In this document: positions 57,343-64,000 of the stretch, in pieces
Numbering within the stretch: position 1 is the stretch's first letter
Layout of the letters: each line of letters opens with the position of its first letter
Translations under genes and position numbers: made by a program
Source of the DNA: Rhodococcus_G sp042879035
GTDB taxonomy: Bacteria; Actinomycetota; Actinomycetes; Mycobacteriales; Mycobacteriaceae
Reading direction: 5' to 3'
Length of the DNA stretch: 64,000 nt
NCBI RefSeq assembly: GCF_042879035.1
Contig: NZ_JBIAOU010000005.1
Span: forward strand, 124,001 to 188,000
Notes under the pieces: generated by a model
What the model was told of the DNA's origin: nothing
Seen by the model: the letters and a program-made list of their open reading frames with translations, nothing else
The model's database searches: none

Positions 57343-58418
57343 TGGCCCGCCCCGTCCGCCGAGCACCGCGGTGCCGAGTTGGTGTAGATCGGCTGGTTGA
57401 TCGTCGGCAGACCCGTCGGCAGGTTCAGGTACTTCGACTCGCCCGGCCCGGCGACGACGTCGATGCCGCACAGGTAGAACTGGAACCACGAGCCGAAGCT
57501 GGCGATCCGGCTCAGCTTCTCGAGCTTGACCGGCAGGTTCACCAGGACCGCGTTCACCTGGTCGCTCTGCTCGTTGAGGGTCCCGGCGAGGGTGTCCAAC
57601 GCCGACACCGAACCCTGGATCGACGGTCGCGTCGGTTCGAGCAGGTCGGCCGTCGCGTCGGTCAGCCCGGCAAGTGACGTGACGGCGTCGCCGACCACGC
57701 CGCGGTCGTTCGCCAGCCCCGTGACCAGTTCCTCCGTGTTCACGATCAGTGCGCTGAGCTCCTCGTCGTGCTCGTTGACGGTGTCGAGGACGACGTTGAG
57801 ATTGTCGATCACGTCCCCGATCACCCGGTCCTTGTCGGCGATCGTGTTGGTCAGCGACGCCGTGTTGCGCACGAGCTCCGAAATCGTGCCGCCCTCTCCC
57901 TGGAACACCTGGATGATCTGGTACGACAGCTTGTTCACGTCGTCGGCGCTGAGCGTCTGGAACAGCGGCCGGAAACCGTTGAACAACGTGGTCAGGTTGA
58001 CCGCGGGTCGGGTGTGGGCGAGATCGATCGTCTGGCCCTCGGTCAGTTTCATCCCCTGTCGGCCGCTCCCCTCCTCGAGCGCGATGTAGCGCTGCCCGAC
58101 GAGGTTCCGGTAACGGATGGTGGCCGTCGACCCCGCGGGCAGCCAGTCGCGGTCGGTCAGCGAGAACTCGACCTCGGCCTCCCGGTCGTTGACGATCGAG
58201 ATCTTGTCGACCTGCCCGACTCGAACACCCGCGATCCGCACCTCGTCGCCCTTGTTCAGGGACGTCACGTCGGAGAACACGGCGTTGAACTTCGTTCCGG
58301 CACCTCCGCTCGTGTTCGCGATCGTCAGCGCGAGCGTCACCGTCGCCAGCACCGTGACGACGGCGAAGACGACGAGCTTCGTCAGCGGTCCGGACAGACC
58401 ACGCAACTGCGCCTTCAT
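57339..58418 (-). CDS. mceB: Mce family protein, MceB position
   Basis: A 359-residue protein: a membrane helix at about 14-34, an MCE domain (VTSLNKGDEVRIAGVRVGQV), a helical region, and a C-terminal segment with two Cys (FYLCGIDVV and APRCSADG), as is typical of Mce subunits. It starts ATGA-overlapped with mceA. Confidence 0.88.
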   Translation of the reverse strand: MKAQLRGLSGPLTKLVVFAVVTVLATVTLALTIANTSGGAGTKFNAVFSDVTSLNKGDEVRIAGVRVGQVDKISIVNDREAEVEFSLTDRDWLPAGSTATIRYRNLVGQRYIALEEGSGRQGMKLTEGQTIDLAHTRPAVNLTTLFNGFRPLFQTLSADDVNKLSYQIIQVFQGEGGTISELVRNTASLTNTIADKDRVIGDVIDNLNVVLDTVNEHDEELSALIVNTEELVTGLANDRGVVGDAVTSLAGLTDATADLLEPTRPSIQGSVSALDTLAGTLNEQSDQVNAVLVNLPVKLEKLSRIASFGSWFQFYLCGIDVVAGPGESKYLNLPTGLPTINQPIYTNSAPRCSADGAGQ

Positions 58419-59770
58419 CGCACGCTCACCTCCGTCCCCCGCAGGGCCGGTGCACCCAGCAGGGTCGCCCAGCCCGGCACGTCCTCCGGCAGCGTGCCGG
58501 TGCCCTGCCCGTAGATGACGGCGAGCGTGTCCTGTTCGAGCGTCGACCCGGTGTACCGGGCCGGCGTGTTCACCGCGCCGGGGACGGGTGCGTACTGCGG
58601 GGCGGCCGGCGACGGCACGTACGACGGGCCCGGGTTCCGCGACGGCACCTGGTAGGCGCCGTCGTTGTAGGAGCCACCCGGGTACTGCGGGAACTTGTCC
58701 CCCGGCGCAGCGGGCGTGTAGCACTTGGCGCCGCGGTTGTCGAACAGTCGCGGCTCGTCCTGGTTCGGCAGGTACGCGCCCTTGGGGTTGACGAACACCG
58801 TCGCGGCGCGGGCCCCGGGGTGGTCCTGGAGGCTGCCGTCGGGGTTCAGTCCGAGGATCCCGGACGCGTTGTTCACGATCGGCACGAACTGCGAGAACGT
58901 GCACCCGAACGTCGGCGAGGCCGCCGCGAGCACCTCGAGAGTGGCGCGCGAATCGGCCGCGATCGAGATCAGCGCGTCACGGTTGGCCGACAGGAAGTCG
59001 GCGGTGCTGCCCGACGTCCCGGTCACCGACGACATCAGGGTGCGGATCTCGTTCTGCTGCTGCACCACGGTCGCACCGGTGGTGCGCAGGCTGTCGAGGG
59101 CGTTGATCAGGTCCGGAGCCGCCTGCGAGTAGGTCTCGGAGAAGTCGGCCAGCCCCTCGAGGCCGCGCTCGAGATTCGGCAGCTCGGTGTTGACACCGGC
59201 GAAGATCGTCTCGAGCCGCTCGAGGCTGAGACCGATCTCGGCGCCACGGCCGGTCAGGGCCTGGTTCAGCGCACCGAGTGTGTTCGCCAGGTCCTGCGGC
59301 GGCACCGCCTGCAGCAGCGGCAGCAGGCCATCGAGGAGTTCACCCACCTCGATCGCGTTGCCGCTCGTGTCCTGGTGGATCGTGTCGCCCTCTGTGATCG
59401 GGGGCGCGGTGGTCTCCGGCGGCACGATCAGCGACACGTACCGCTCGCCGAACAGCGTCTTCGGGAGCAGTCGCGCGGTCGTGTCGGCCGGAATCAGCTC
59501 CGCCTTGTCGGGGTCGATGGCCAGGACCGAGGTCACCGTGCCCTGTTCCGTCGACGACGAGCGGACCTCACCGACGATGAGTCCGCGCACCTTCACGTCC
59601 GCGTGGGCGGGCAGCGAATTGCCGACCGTGTCGGTGACCAGACTGACGCTGACGACCTTCTTGAAGGACTTGTTGTACATCCCGATGGTGAACGCCACGA
59701 ACAGCACCAGCACCAGGAAGAAGACCAGGCCGAGCACCCGTCGGCGAAGGACCGAGCCGTCGTTGCTCAT
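58415..59770 (-). CDS. mceA: Mce family protein, MceA position
   Basis: A 451-residue protein and the first Mce subunit after the YrbE permeases. A membrane helix at about 12-32 (GLVFFLVLVLFVAFTIGMY) precedes an MCE domain (GNSLPAHADVKVRGLIVGEV). The helical region is followed by a Pro/Gly/Tyr-rich tail (PQYPGGSYNDGAYQVPSRNP). The ATG overlaps the yrbEB stop by 4 bp. MceA-F are thought to form the periplasmic lipid channel. Confidence 0.9.
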   Translation of the reverse strand: MSNDGSVLRRRVLGLVFFLVLVLFVAFTIGMYNKSFKKVVSVSLVTDTVGNSLPAHADVKVRGLIVGEVRSSSTEQGTVTSVLAIDPDKAELIPADTTARLLPKTLFGERYVSLIVPPETTAPPITEGDTIHQDTSGNAIEVGELLDGLLPLLQAVPPQDLANTLGALNQALTGRGAEIGLSLERLETIFAGVNTELPNLERGLEGLADFSETYSQAAPDLINALDSLRTTGATVVQQQNEIRTLMSSVTGTSGSTADFLSANRDALISIAADSRATLEVLAAASPTFGCTFSQFVPIVNNASGILGLNPDGSLQDHPGARAATVFVNPKGAYLPNQDEPRLFDNRGAKCYTPAAPGDKFPQYPGGSYNDGAYQVPSRNPGPSYVPSPAAPQYAPVPGAVNTPARYTGSTLEQDTLAVIYGQGTGTLPEDVPGWATLLGAPALRGTEVSVR

Positions 59771-60627
59771 CCCGCCACCCGCACCGTGGTCGTCGTTCCC
59801 CAGATCGCGAGGCTGAGGAAGAAGTCGAGCACGGCGATGGTGACGATCGCGGTCCGCACCGCACGCCCCACCGCGACCCCGACGCCCGCCGGACCGCCGG
59901 AGGCGGTGTAGCCGTAGTAGCAGTGGATCATGATCAGCACGAACGCGAAGACCAGTACCTTGCCGAACGACCACAGCACGTCCGCCGGAGGCAGGAACAG
60001 GTTGAAATAGTGGTCGTAGGAGCCGCTGGACTGACCGTTGAACAGCGTGCTGATCAGCCGGGACGCGAAGTAGGACGCCAGCAGACCGACGATGTACAGC
60101 GGGATGACCGCGATGAACCCGGCGACCATGCGGGTGGTCACCAGGAACGGCACCGACGGCACGGCCATCACCTCGAGGGCGTCGATCTCCTCGGAGATCC
60201 GCATCGCACCGAGCTGGGCGGTGAAGCCACAGCCCACGGTCGCCGACAACGCGAGGGCCGCCACGATCGGCGCGATCTCGCGGGTGTTGACGTAGGCGGA
60301 CAGGAAGCCCGTCAGCACCGAGCTGCCCAGTTGGTCGAGCGCGGCGTAGCCCTGCAGGCCGACGACGACACCGGTGAAGCCCGACATCATCACGATCACG
60401 CCGATCGTGCCGCCGATGACGGCGAGGGCTCCGCTGCCGAAGGTGACCTCGGCGAGCAGCCGCAGCACCTCCCGGCTGTAGTGCGTGACGGTGCGCGGAA
60501 TCCAGCCGATCGCGCGGGCGTAGAACGACATCTGGTCGCCCGCGCGATCGAGCATGTGCAACGGAGCCCGTCCGGCCCGGCGCACCTGCATCAGGGCGCG
60601 GTCCCCGCGTCCCTTGGCGATGGTCAT
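59767..60627 (-). CDS. yrbEB: Mce transporter permease YrbEB (MlaE family)
   Basis: A 286-residue permease with about five to six membrane helices and the MlaE signature (GCGFTAQLGAMRISEEIDALEV, written in two halves in most alignments). It pairs with YrbEA to form the membrane pore of the Mce lipid importer. It starts 4 bp after yrbEA and ends in an ATGA overlap with mceA. Confidence 0.92.
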   Translation of the reverse strand: MTIAKGRGDRALMQVRRAGRAPLHMLDRAGDQMSFYARAIGWIPRTVTHYSREVLRLLAEVTFGSGALAVIGGTIGVIVMMSGFTGVVVGLQGYAALDQLGSSVLTGFLSAYVNTREIAPIVAALALSATVGCGFTAQLGAMRISEEIDALEVMAVPSVPFLVTTRMVAGFIAVIPLYIVGLLASYFASRLISTLFNGQSSGSYDHYFNLFLPPADVLWSFGKVLVFAFVLIMIHCYYGYTASGGPAGVGVAVGRAVRTAIVTIAVLDFFLSLAIWGTTTTVRVAG

Positions 60628-60631
60628 CGAA

Positions 60632-61426
60632 CTAGGCCCCCTTCGCCGGAACGATCTGCAGATACACCATCGTCAGGATCAGGTTCGCGAAGAAGAGCAA
60701 CAGGAACGTGATGACGACCGTCTGGTTGACGGCCTCGCCGACACCCTTCGGTCCCGGGTTCGGGTGCAGACCCTTGTACGCGGCGACGACGCCGGCGATG
60801 ACACCGAAGATCGCCGCCTTCGCCTCCGCGATGTACAGGTCCGGCAACTGGGCCAGGGCCGAGAACGACGCCAGGTAGGCACCGGGGGTGCCGCCCTGGA
60901 GGATGACGTTGAAGAAGTAGCCGCCGGCGATGCCGACCACCGAGACGAGTCCGTTGAGCAGGAGCGCGACGAGCACCATCGCCAGAACGCGGGGGACGAC
61001 GAGACGCTGGATCGGGTTGATGCCCAGCACCTCCATCGCGTCGATCTCCTCGCGAATCGTCCGCGACCCGAGGTCTGCCGTCACCGCCGAACCCGCCGCG
61101 CCCGCGATCAGCAGGGCTGTCACGATCGGACTGCCCTGTTGGATCACGGCCAGCACGCTGGCCGCACCGGTGAACGCCTCCGCACCGAGCTGTTTGATCA
61201 GCGACCCGGTCTGCAACGAGACCACCGCGCCGAACGGGATCGCGACGAGCGCGGTCGGCAGGATCGTGACGCTCGCGATGAACCACGCCTGCTCGATGAA
61301 CTCGCGGAACTGGAACGGCTTGCGAAAGAGGTTGCGGACAACGTCGACGAACAGTTGGACGATCAGACCCGCTTGGGTCAGCGCCGCCGAGATCGGGCTC
61401 AGCAGCGTGCTCTTCGAACTCCCCAC
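60632..61426 (-). CDS. yrbEA: Mce transporter permease YrbEA (MlaE family)
   Basis: A 264-residue permease with the MlaE signature around AVTADLGSRTIREEIDAMEV and the hydrophobic segments expected for the family. I chose the GTG at 61426, 7 bp after the mceG stop; the frame is open further upstream but runs into mceG. It is the first of the two permeases. Confidence 0.92.
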   Translation of the reverse strand: MGSSKSTLLSPISAALTQAGLIVQLFVDVVRNLFRKPFQFREFIEQAWFIASVTILPTALVAIPFGAVVSLQTGSLIKQLGAEAFTGAASVLAVIQQGSPIVTALLIAGAAGSAVTADLGSRTIREEIDAMEVLGINPIQRLVVPRVLAMVLVALLLNGLVSVVGIAGGYFFNVILQGGTPGAYLASFSALAQLPDLYIAEAKAAIFGVIAGVVAAYKGLHPNPGPKGVGEAVNQTVVITFLLLFFANLILTMVYLQIVPAKGA

Positions 61427-61433
61427 GCGAGCT

Positions 61434-62531
61434 CTACCCGTGGCCCCAGGACGAGGACTCCGTGCCGGAATCGTTGTAGGCGCCGTCGCTGTAGGCTCCC
61501 GAACCGCTGTACGCCGTATCACTGTAGGCGGGAATCACCTGGTTGCCGGCGTCGCCGTCGCCGAAGCTGGCCAGAATGGACTGCTGCGCCTCCGGCGGCA
61601 GGGTGTGCAGGATCGACCGGACCCGATCCTGCCTGCGGTGAACGGCCTGCCGGACCGGCATGCCGGGGGTCGCCTGCATCTGCGGGACGACACCGGACAC
61701 CTCCTGGGAGCCGTCGTGGTGACCGGCCTCCTTCATCGCCAGCTCCGCCGCCATCTGCGACTCGTCCTTCTCCTCGGACATGCCGATCGGACCGATCTTG
61801 CTGCCGTTGAGGAACTGCTTGACGACCGGTTCCTCGCTGGTCAGCAGGACCTCGCGGGGACCGAACATGACCAGCTGCTTGCGGAAGAGCATGCCGAGGT
61901 TGTCGGGCACGGTGCGGGCCAGGTTGATGTTGTGCGTCACGATCAGGATCGTCGCGTCGATCTGCGCGTTGATGTCGATCAGCAGCTGGCTCAGGTACGT
62001 GGTGCGGACGGGGTCGAGGCCGGAGTCCGGCTCGTCGACGAGGATGATCTCGGGGTCGAGCACCAGTGCGCGAGCCAGGCCCGCGCGCTTGCGCATACCG
62101 CCGGAGATCTCGCCGGGCAGCTTGTTCTCGGCGCCGAGGAGACCGTTGAGCTCGAGCTTCTCCATCACGATCTTGCGGATGTCGGACTCGGACTTCTTGG
62201 TGTGTTCTCGCAGCGGGAAGGCCACGTTGTCGTACAGGTTCATCGAACCGAACAGCGCACCGTCCTGGAACAGGACACCGAACATCTGGCGGATCTCGTA
62301 GAGCTCCTTCGAGGAACACTGCAGGATGTCCGTGCCGTCGATGACGATCGAGCCCTGTTCCGGCCGCAGCAGGCCGATCAGGGACTTGAGGAACACCGAC
62401 TTGCCGGTTCCGGACGGACCGAGCAGCGCGCTGACCTCCCCGGCAGGCAGCGTCAGAGTGACGTCCTGCCAAATTTTCTGCGAGCCGAACGACTTCGTGA
62501 GCCCCTCGACTGAAACCTCAACTCCCACCAC
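61434..62531 (-). CDS. mceG: Mce transporter ATPase MceG (Mkl)
   Basis: A 365-residue ABC ATPase that powers Mce lipid import. Walker A (LLGPSGTGKSVF), signature (EISGGMRKRAGLARAL) and Walker B (IILVDEPDSGLDPV) are intact. The C-terminal 110 residues (after FLNGSKIGPIGMSEEK) are an actinobacterial MceG extension rich in Asp/Ser/Tyr/Gly at the end (YSDTAYSGSGAYSDG). In M. tuberculosis mkl is a lone gene between rplL and rpoB that serves several mce operons; here it heads one. The GTG at 62531 has GGAGG upstream. Confidence 0.93.
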   Translation of the reverse strand: MVGVEVSVEGLTKSFGSQKIWQDVTLTLPAGEVSALLGPSGTGKSVFLKSLIGLLRPEQGSIVIDGTDILQCSSKELYEIRQMFGVLFQDGALFGSMNLYDNVAFPLREHTKKSESDIRKIVMEKLELNGLLGAENKLPGEISGGMRKRAGLARALVLDPEIILVDEPDSGLDPVRTTYLSQLLIDINAQIDATILIVTHNINLARTVPDNLGMLFRKQLVMFGPREVLLTSEEPVVKQFLNGSKIGPIGMSEEKDESQMAAELAMKEAGHHDGSQEVSGVVPQMQATPGMPVRQAVHRRQDRVRSILHTLPPEAQQSILASFGDGDAGNQVIPAYSDTAYSGSGAYSDGAYNDSGTESSSWGHG

Positions 62532-62612
62532 TTACCTCCACGCATTCGACAGGTTGGCCCCCACTGTGGGTTTGGTCACTCTATCTCATCGATGTGGTAC
62601 CCGTGACTCCAG

Positions 62613-62642
62613 ATCCTACTCACGAGTAAGTACGGTTCGCAA
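62613..62642 (-). promoter_or_regulatory. Probable mceG promoter with overlapping palindrome
   Basis: On the minus strand TTGCGA (62642-62637) and TAGGAT (62618-62613) are 18 bp apart, about 80 bp before mceG. TACTC-AC-GAGTA (62617-62628) overlaps the -10 and could be an operator for a repressor of the mce operon. Confidence 0.5.
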
Positions 62643-62746
62643 GACAACCGAACGACCCACCGGAGAACCCGCGCCCCCTGCATTTCGCGCCCGGGCGAAC
62701 CGCCGTCGGGGCGCACCGTGCCCGCCCCCGGATGCCCCCGGATACG

Positions 62747-62784
62747 ACGAAGAGGGCCGCTCCCCGATGGGGAACGACCCTCTT
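62747..62784. terminator. Terminator after rplL
   Basis: GAAGAGGG (62747-62754) pairs with CCCTCTTTC (62776-62784) and CTCCCC with GGGGA around a GAT loop, giving a long stem with mismatches, 38 bp after the rplL stop on the minus strand, followed by a T-rich TTCGTCGT. Confidence 0.65.
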
Positions 62785-62821
62785 TCGACTGCGTACGCCG
62801 AAGCGTCACACGACGAGCGTC

Positions 62822-63208
62822 TTACTTGACGGTGACCGTCGCGCCGGCAGCGACCAGCTTCTCCTTGGCAGCCTCGGCGGCGTCCTTGGCGACCTTCTCC
62901 AGGATCGGCTTCGGCGCGCCCTCGACGAGGTCCTTGGCCTCCTTCAGACCCAGGCCGGAGACGACCTCACGGACGACCTTGATGACCTGGATCTTCTTGT
63001 CGCCGGCACCCTCGAGGATGACGTCGAACTCGTCCTGCTCCTCAGCGGCCTCGGCGGCGGCGGCCGGGGCACCGGCGGCGGCAACGGCGACCGGAGCGGC
63101 AGCGGTGACCTCGAAGGTCTCCTCGAAGGCCTTCACGAACTCCGAGAGCTCGAGGAGGGTGAGCTCCTTGAACTGGTCCAGCAACTCTTCGGTGGTGAGC
63201 TTCGCCAT
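62822..63208 (-). CDS. rplL: 50S ribosomal protein L7/L12
   Basis: A 128-residue stalk protein that recruits translational GTPases. It has the N-terminal dimer domain (LTTEELLDQFKELTLLELSE), an Ala-rich hinge and the C-terminal domain (IQVIKVVREVVSGLGLKEAK, VEGAPK). It follows rplJ after 120 bp. Confidence 0.98.
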   Translation of the reverse strand: MAKLTTEELLDQFKELTLLELSEFVKAFEETFEVTAAAPVAVAAAGAPAAAAEAAEEQDEFDVILEGAGDKKIQVIKVVREVVSGLGLKEAKDLVEGAPKPILEKVAKDAAEAAKEKLVAAGATVTVK

Positions 63209-63328
63209 GATGGCGTCCTTCCTGTAAGTCCCATGTCGCTGATCCGCGACGAGGTGGGATGGGTGGTGTTACGTGATACGCAAGACCCGAACCGCGGTTG
63301 ACCCCGCGAGCCCGACGTCTCGTGCGGA

Positions 63329-63865
63329 TCAGCTTTCGGCTGCGGAACCTTCCGCGGCCTTCTTCTCCTGCAGCGCGGCGGCCAGACGGGCCACCTGCGA
63401 CGCGGGGGCGTTGAACAGGCCTGCGGCCTTTGCCAAGTTGCCCTTCATCGCGCCGGCCATCTTGGCCAGCAGGACCTCGCGGGACTCGAGGTCCGCGATC
63501 CTGTTGACCTCGTCCACGGACAGCGCAGCGCCGTCCATGTAGCCGCCCTTGATGACGAGCGCCTTGTTGTCCTTCGCGAAGTTCTTCAGTGCCTTCGCGG
63601 CGTCGACCGGCTCGCCCTTGATGAATGCAATGGCGGTCGGTCCGACGAACAGGTCGTCAAGGCCCTCGACGCCCGCCTCTGCGGCGGCACGCTTGACCAG
63701 GGTGTTCTTGGCGACGGAGTAGGTAGCGCCTTCTCCGAGCGCGCGACGCAGCTGCGTCAGACTGGTCACCGACAGACCACGGAACTCCGTGACCACGGCG
63801 GCAGTCGAACCCTTGAACTGCTCAGTGATCTCCGCGACCGCGGTGACTTTCTCGGGCTTTGCCAT
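63329..63865 (-). CDS. rplJ: 50S ribosomal protein L10
   Basis: A 178-residue protein that anchors the L7/L12 stalk on 23S rRNA. The core reads VVTEFRGLSVTSLTQLRRAL, then YSVAKNTLVKRAA, with the C-terminal helix for L12 binding (VARLAAALQEKKAA). The ATG at 63865 has GAGGAGG upstream; a longer frame to 63985 crosses the leader and is not family-like. Confidence 0.97.
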   Translation of the reverse strand: MAKPEKVTAVAEITEQFKGSTAAVVTEFRGLSVTSLTQLRRALGEGATYSVAKNTLVKRAAAEAGVEGLDDLFVGPTAIAFIKGEPVDAAKALKNFAKDNKALVIKGGYMDGAALSVDEVNRIADLESREVLLAKMAGAMKGNLAKAAGLFNAPASQVARLAAALQEKKAAEGSAAES

Positions 63866-63950
63866 ACTTCGCCTCCTCTCGTGACATCGTGTCGGTGCAT
63901 CTACCTGGACGAAACAGCGCTTCGCCCAACCGAAGGCGCCGCAACACGAC
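63866..63950 (-). promoter_or_regulatory. rplJ leader (L10 autoregulation candidate)
   Basis: The 5' leader of rplJ can fold, for example CGCCTTCGG against a downstream GGGCG-type stretch near 63918-63940. L10-L12 commonly represses its own mRNA through such a leader; no exact match to a known motif can be confirmed here. Confidence 0.35.
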
Positions 63951-63980
63951 AAAACGCCCCGGTGCAGGGCACACGGGGCG
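63951..63980 (-). terminator. Hairpin with U-run upstream of rplJ
   Basis: On the minus strand CGCCCCGTG pairs with CACCGGGGCG (one bulge) and is followed by TTTT (63954-63951). It could end the upstream unit (expected rplK-rplA, outside the window) or attenuate rplJ. Confidence 0.6.
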
Positions 63981-64000
63981 TACACGAGGAGGTGCGGGCC

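Overview
The window is high-GC DNA from a mycolate-type actinobacterium, most likely Rhodococcus or a close relative (Nocardia, Gordonia). The evidence is the order of conserved genes (rplJ-rplL, the Mce ATPase gene mceG, rpoB-rpoC, and further on rpsL-rpsG-fusA-tuf), a complete mce operon, a steroid-type KshB reductase, frequent GTG starts and many 4-bp ATGA/GTGA gene overlaps. It contains one scaffold join: ten Ns at 11436-11445 inside about 250 bp of unreliable poly-G/poly-C, so linkage between the left 11.4 kb and the rest is not proven. No tRNA, rRNA, CRISPR array or transposase was recognised.

Left contig (1-11.3 kb): a TetR regulator; kshB with a KstR-type operator; an AlkD-like DNA repair protein on the other strand; an SPW-repeat membrane protein plus TetR regulator behind a palindromic operator; a MurI-type racemase; a thiolase-like/DUF35 pair; a ferredoxin reductase; two Mce-associated membrane proteins; and, divergent from these, a five-gene Asp23/Gls24 envelope-stress cluster.

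Right contig. 11.6-16.1 kb holds the str operon (minus strand, rpsL to tuf). 16.4-26.8 kb holds a TetR gene and a seven-gene, translationally coupled acyl-CoA operon: TIGR03084, AtuA/DUF1446, acyl-CoA dehydrogenase, carboxylase beta and alpha, second dehydrogenase, and a LiuC/AtuE-like hydratase. A near-perfect palindrome precedes it. 26.9-27.8 kb is a run of microprotein genes, three of them preceded by the same GGTAGAAC element. 27.8-38.3 kb is mixed: DUF309, SRPBCC, methyltransferase, a 30-bp repeat array, an acyl-CoA dehydrogenase and an FprB-type reductase each with a KstR-like site, a drug-efflux/MarR pair, a SixA phosphatase and a LuxR regulator. 38.4-42.6 kb encodes a 1314-residue secreted beta-propeller protein and a small membrane protein.

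42.7-50.3 kb is rpoC and rpoB (minus strand). 50.7-62.5 kb is a complete mce lipid-import operon, in transcription order mceG-yrbEA-yrbEB-mceA to mceF and then two Mce-associated genes, inserted between rplL and rpoB. rplL and rplJ close the window. Overall it is a core transcription/translation region into which lipid uptake (Mce), lipid/sterol catabolism and cell-envelope functions have been placed.
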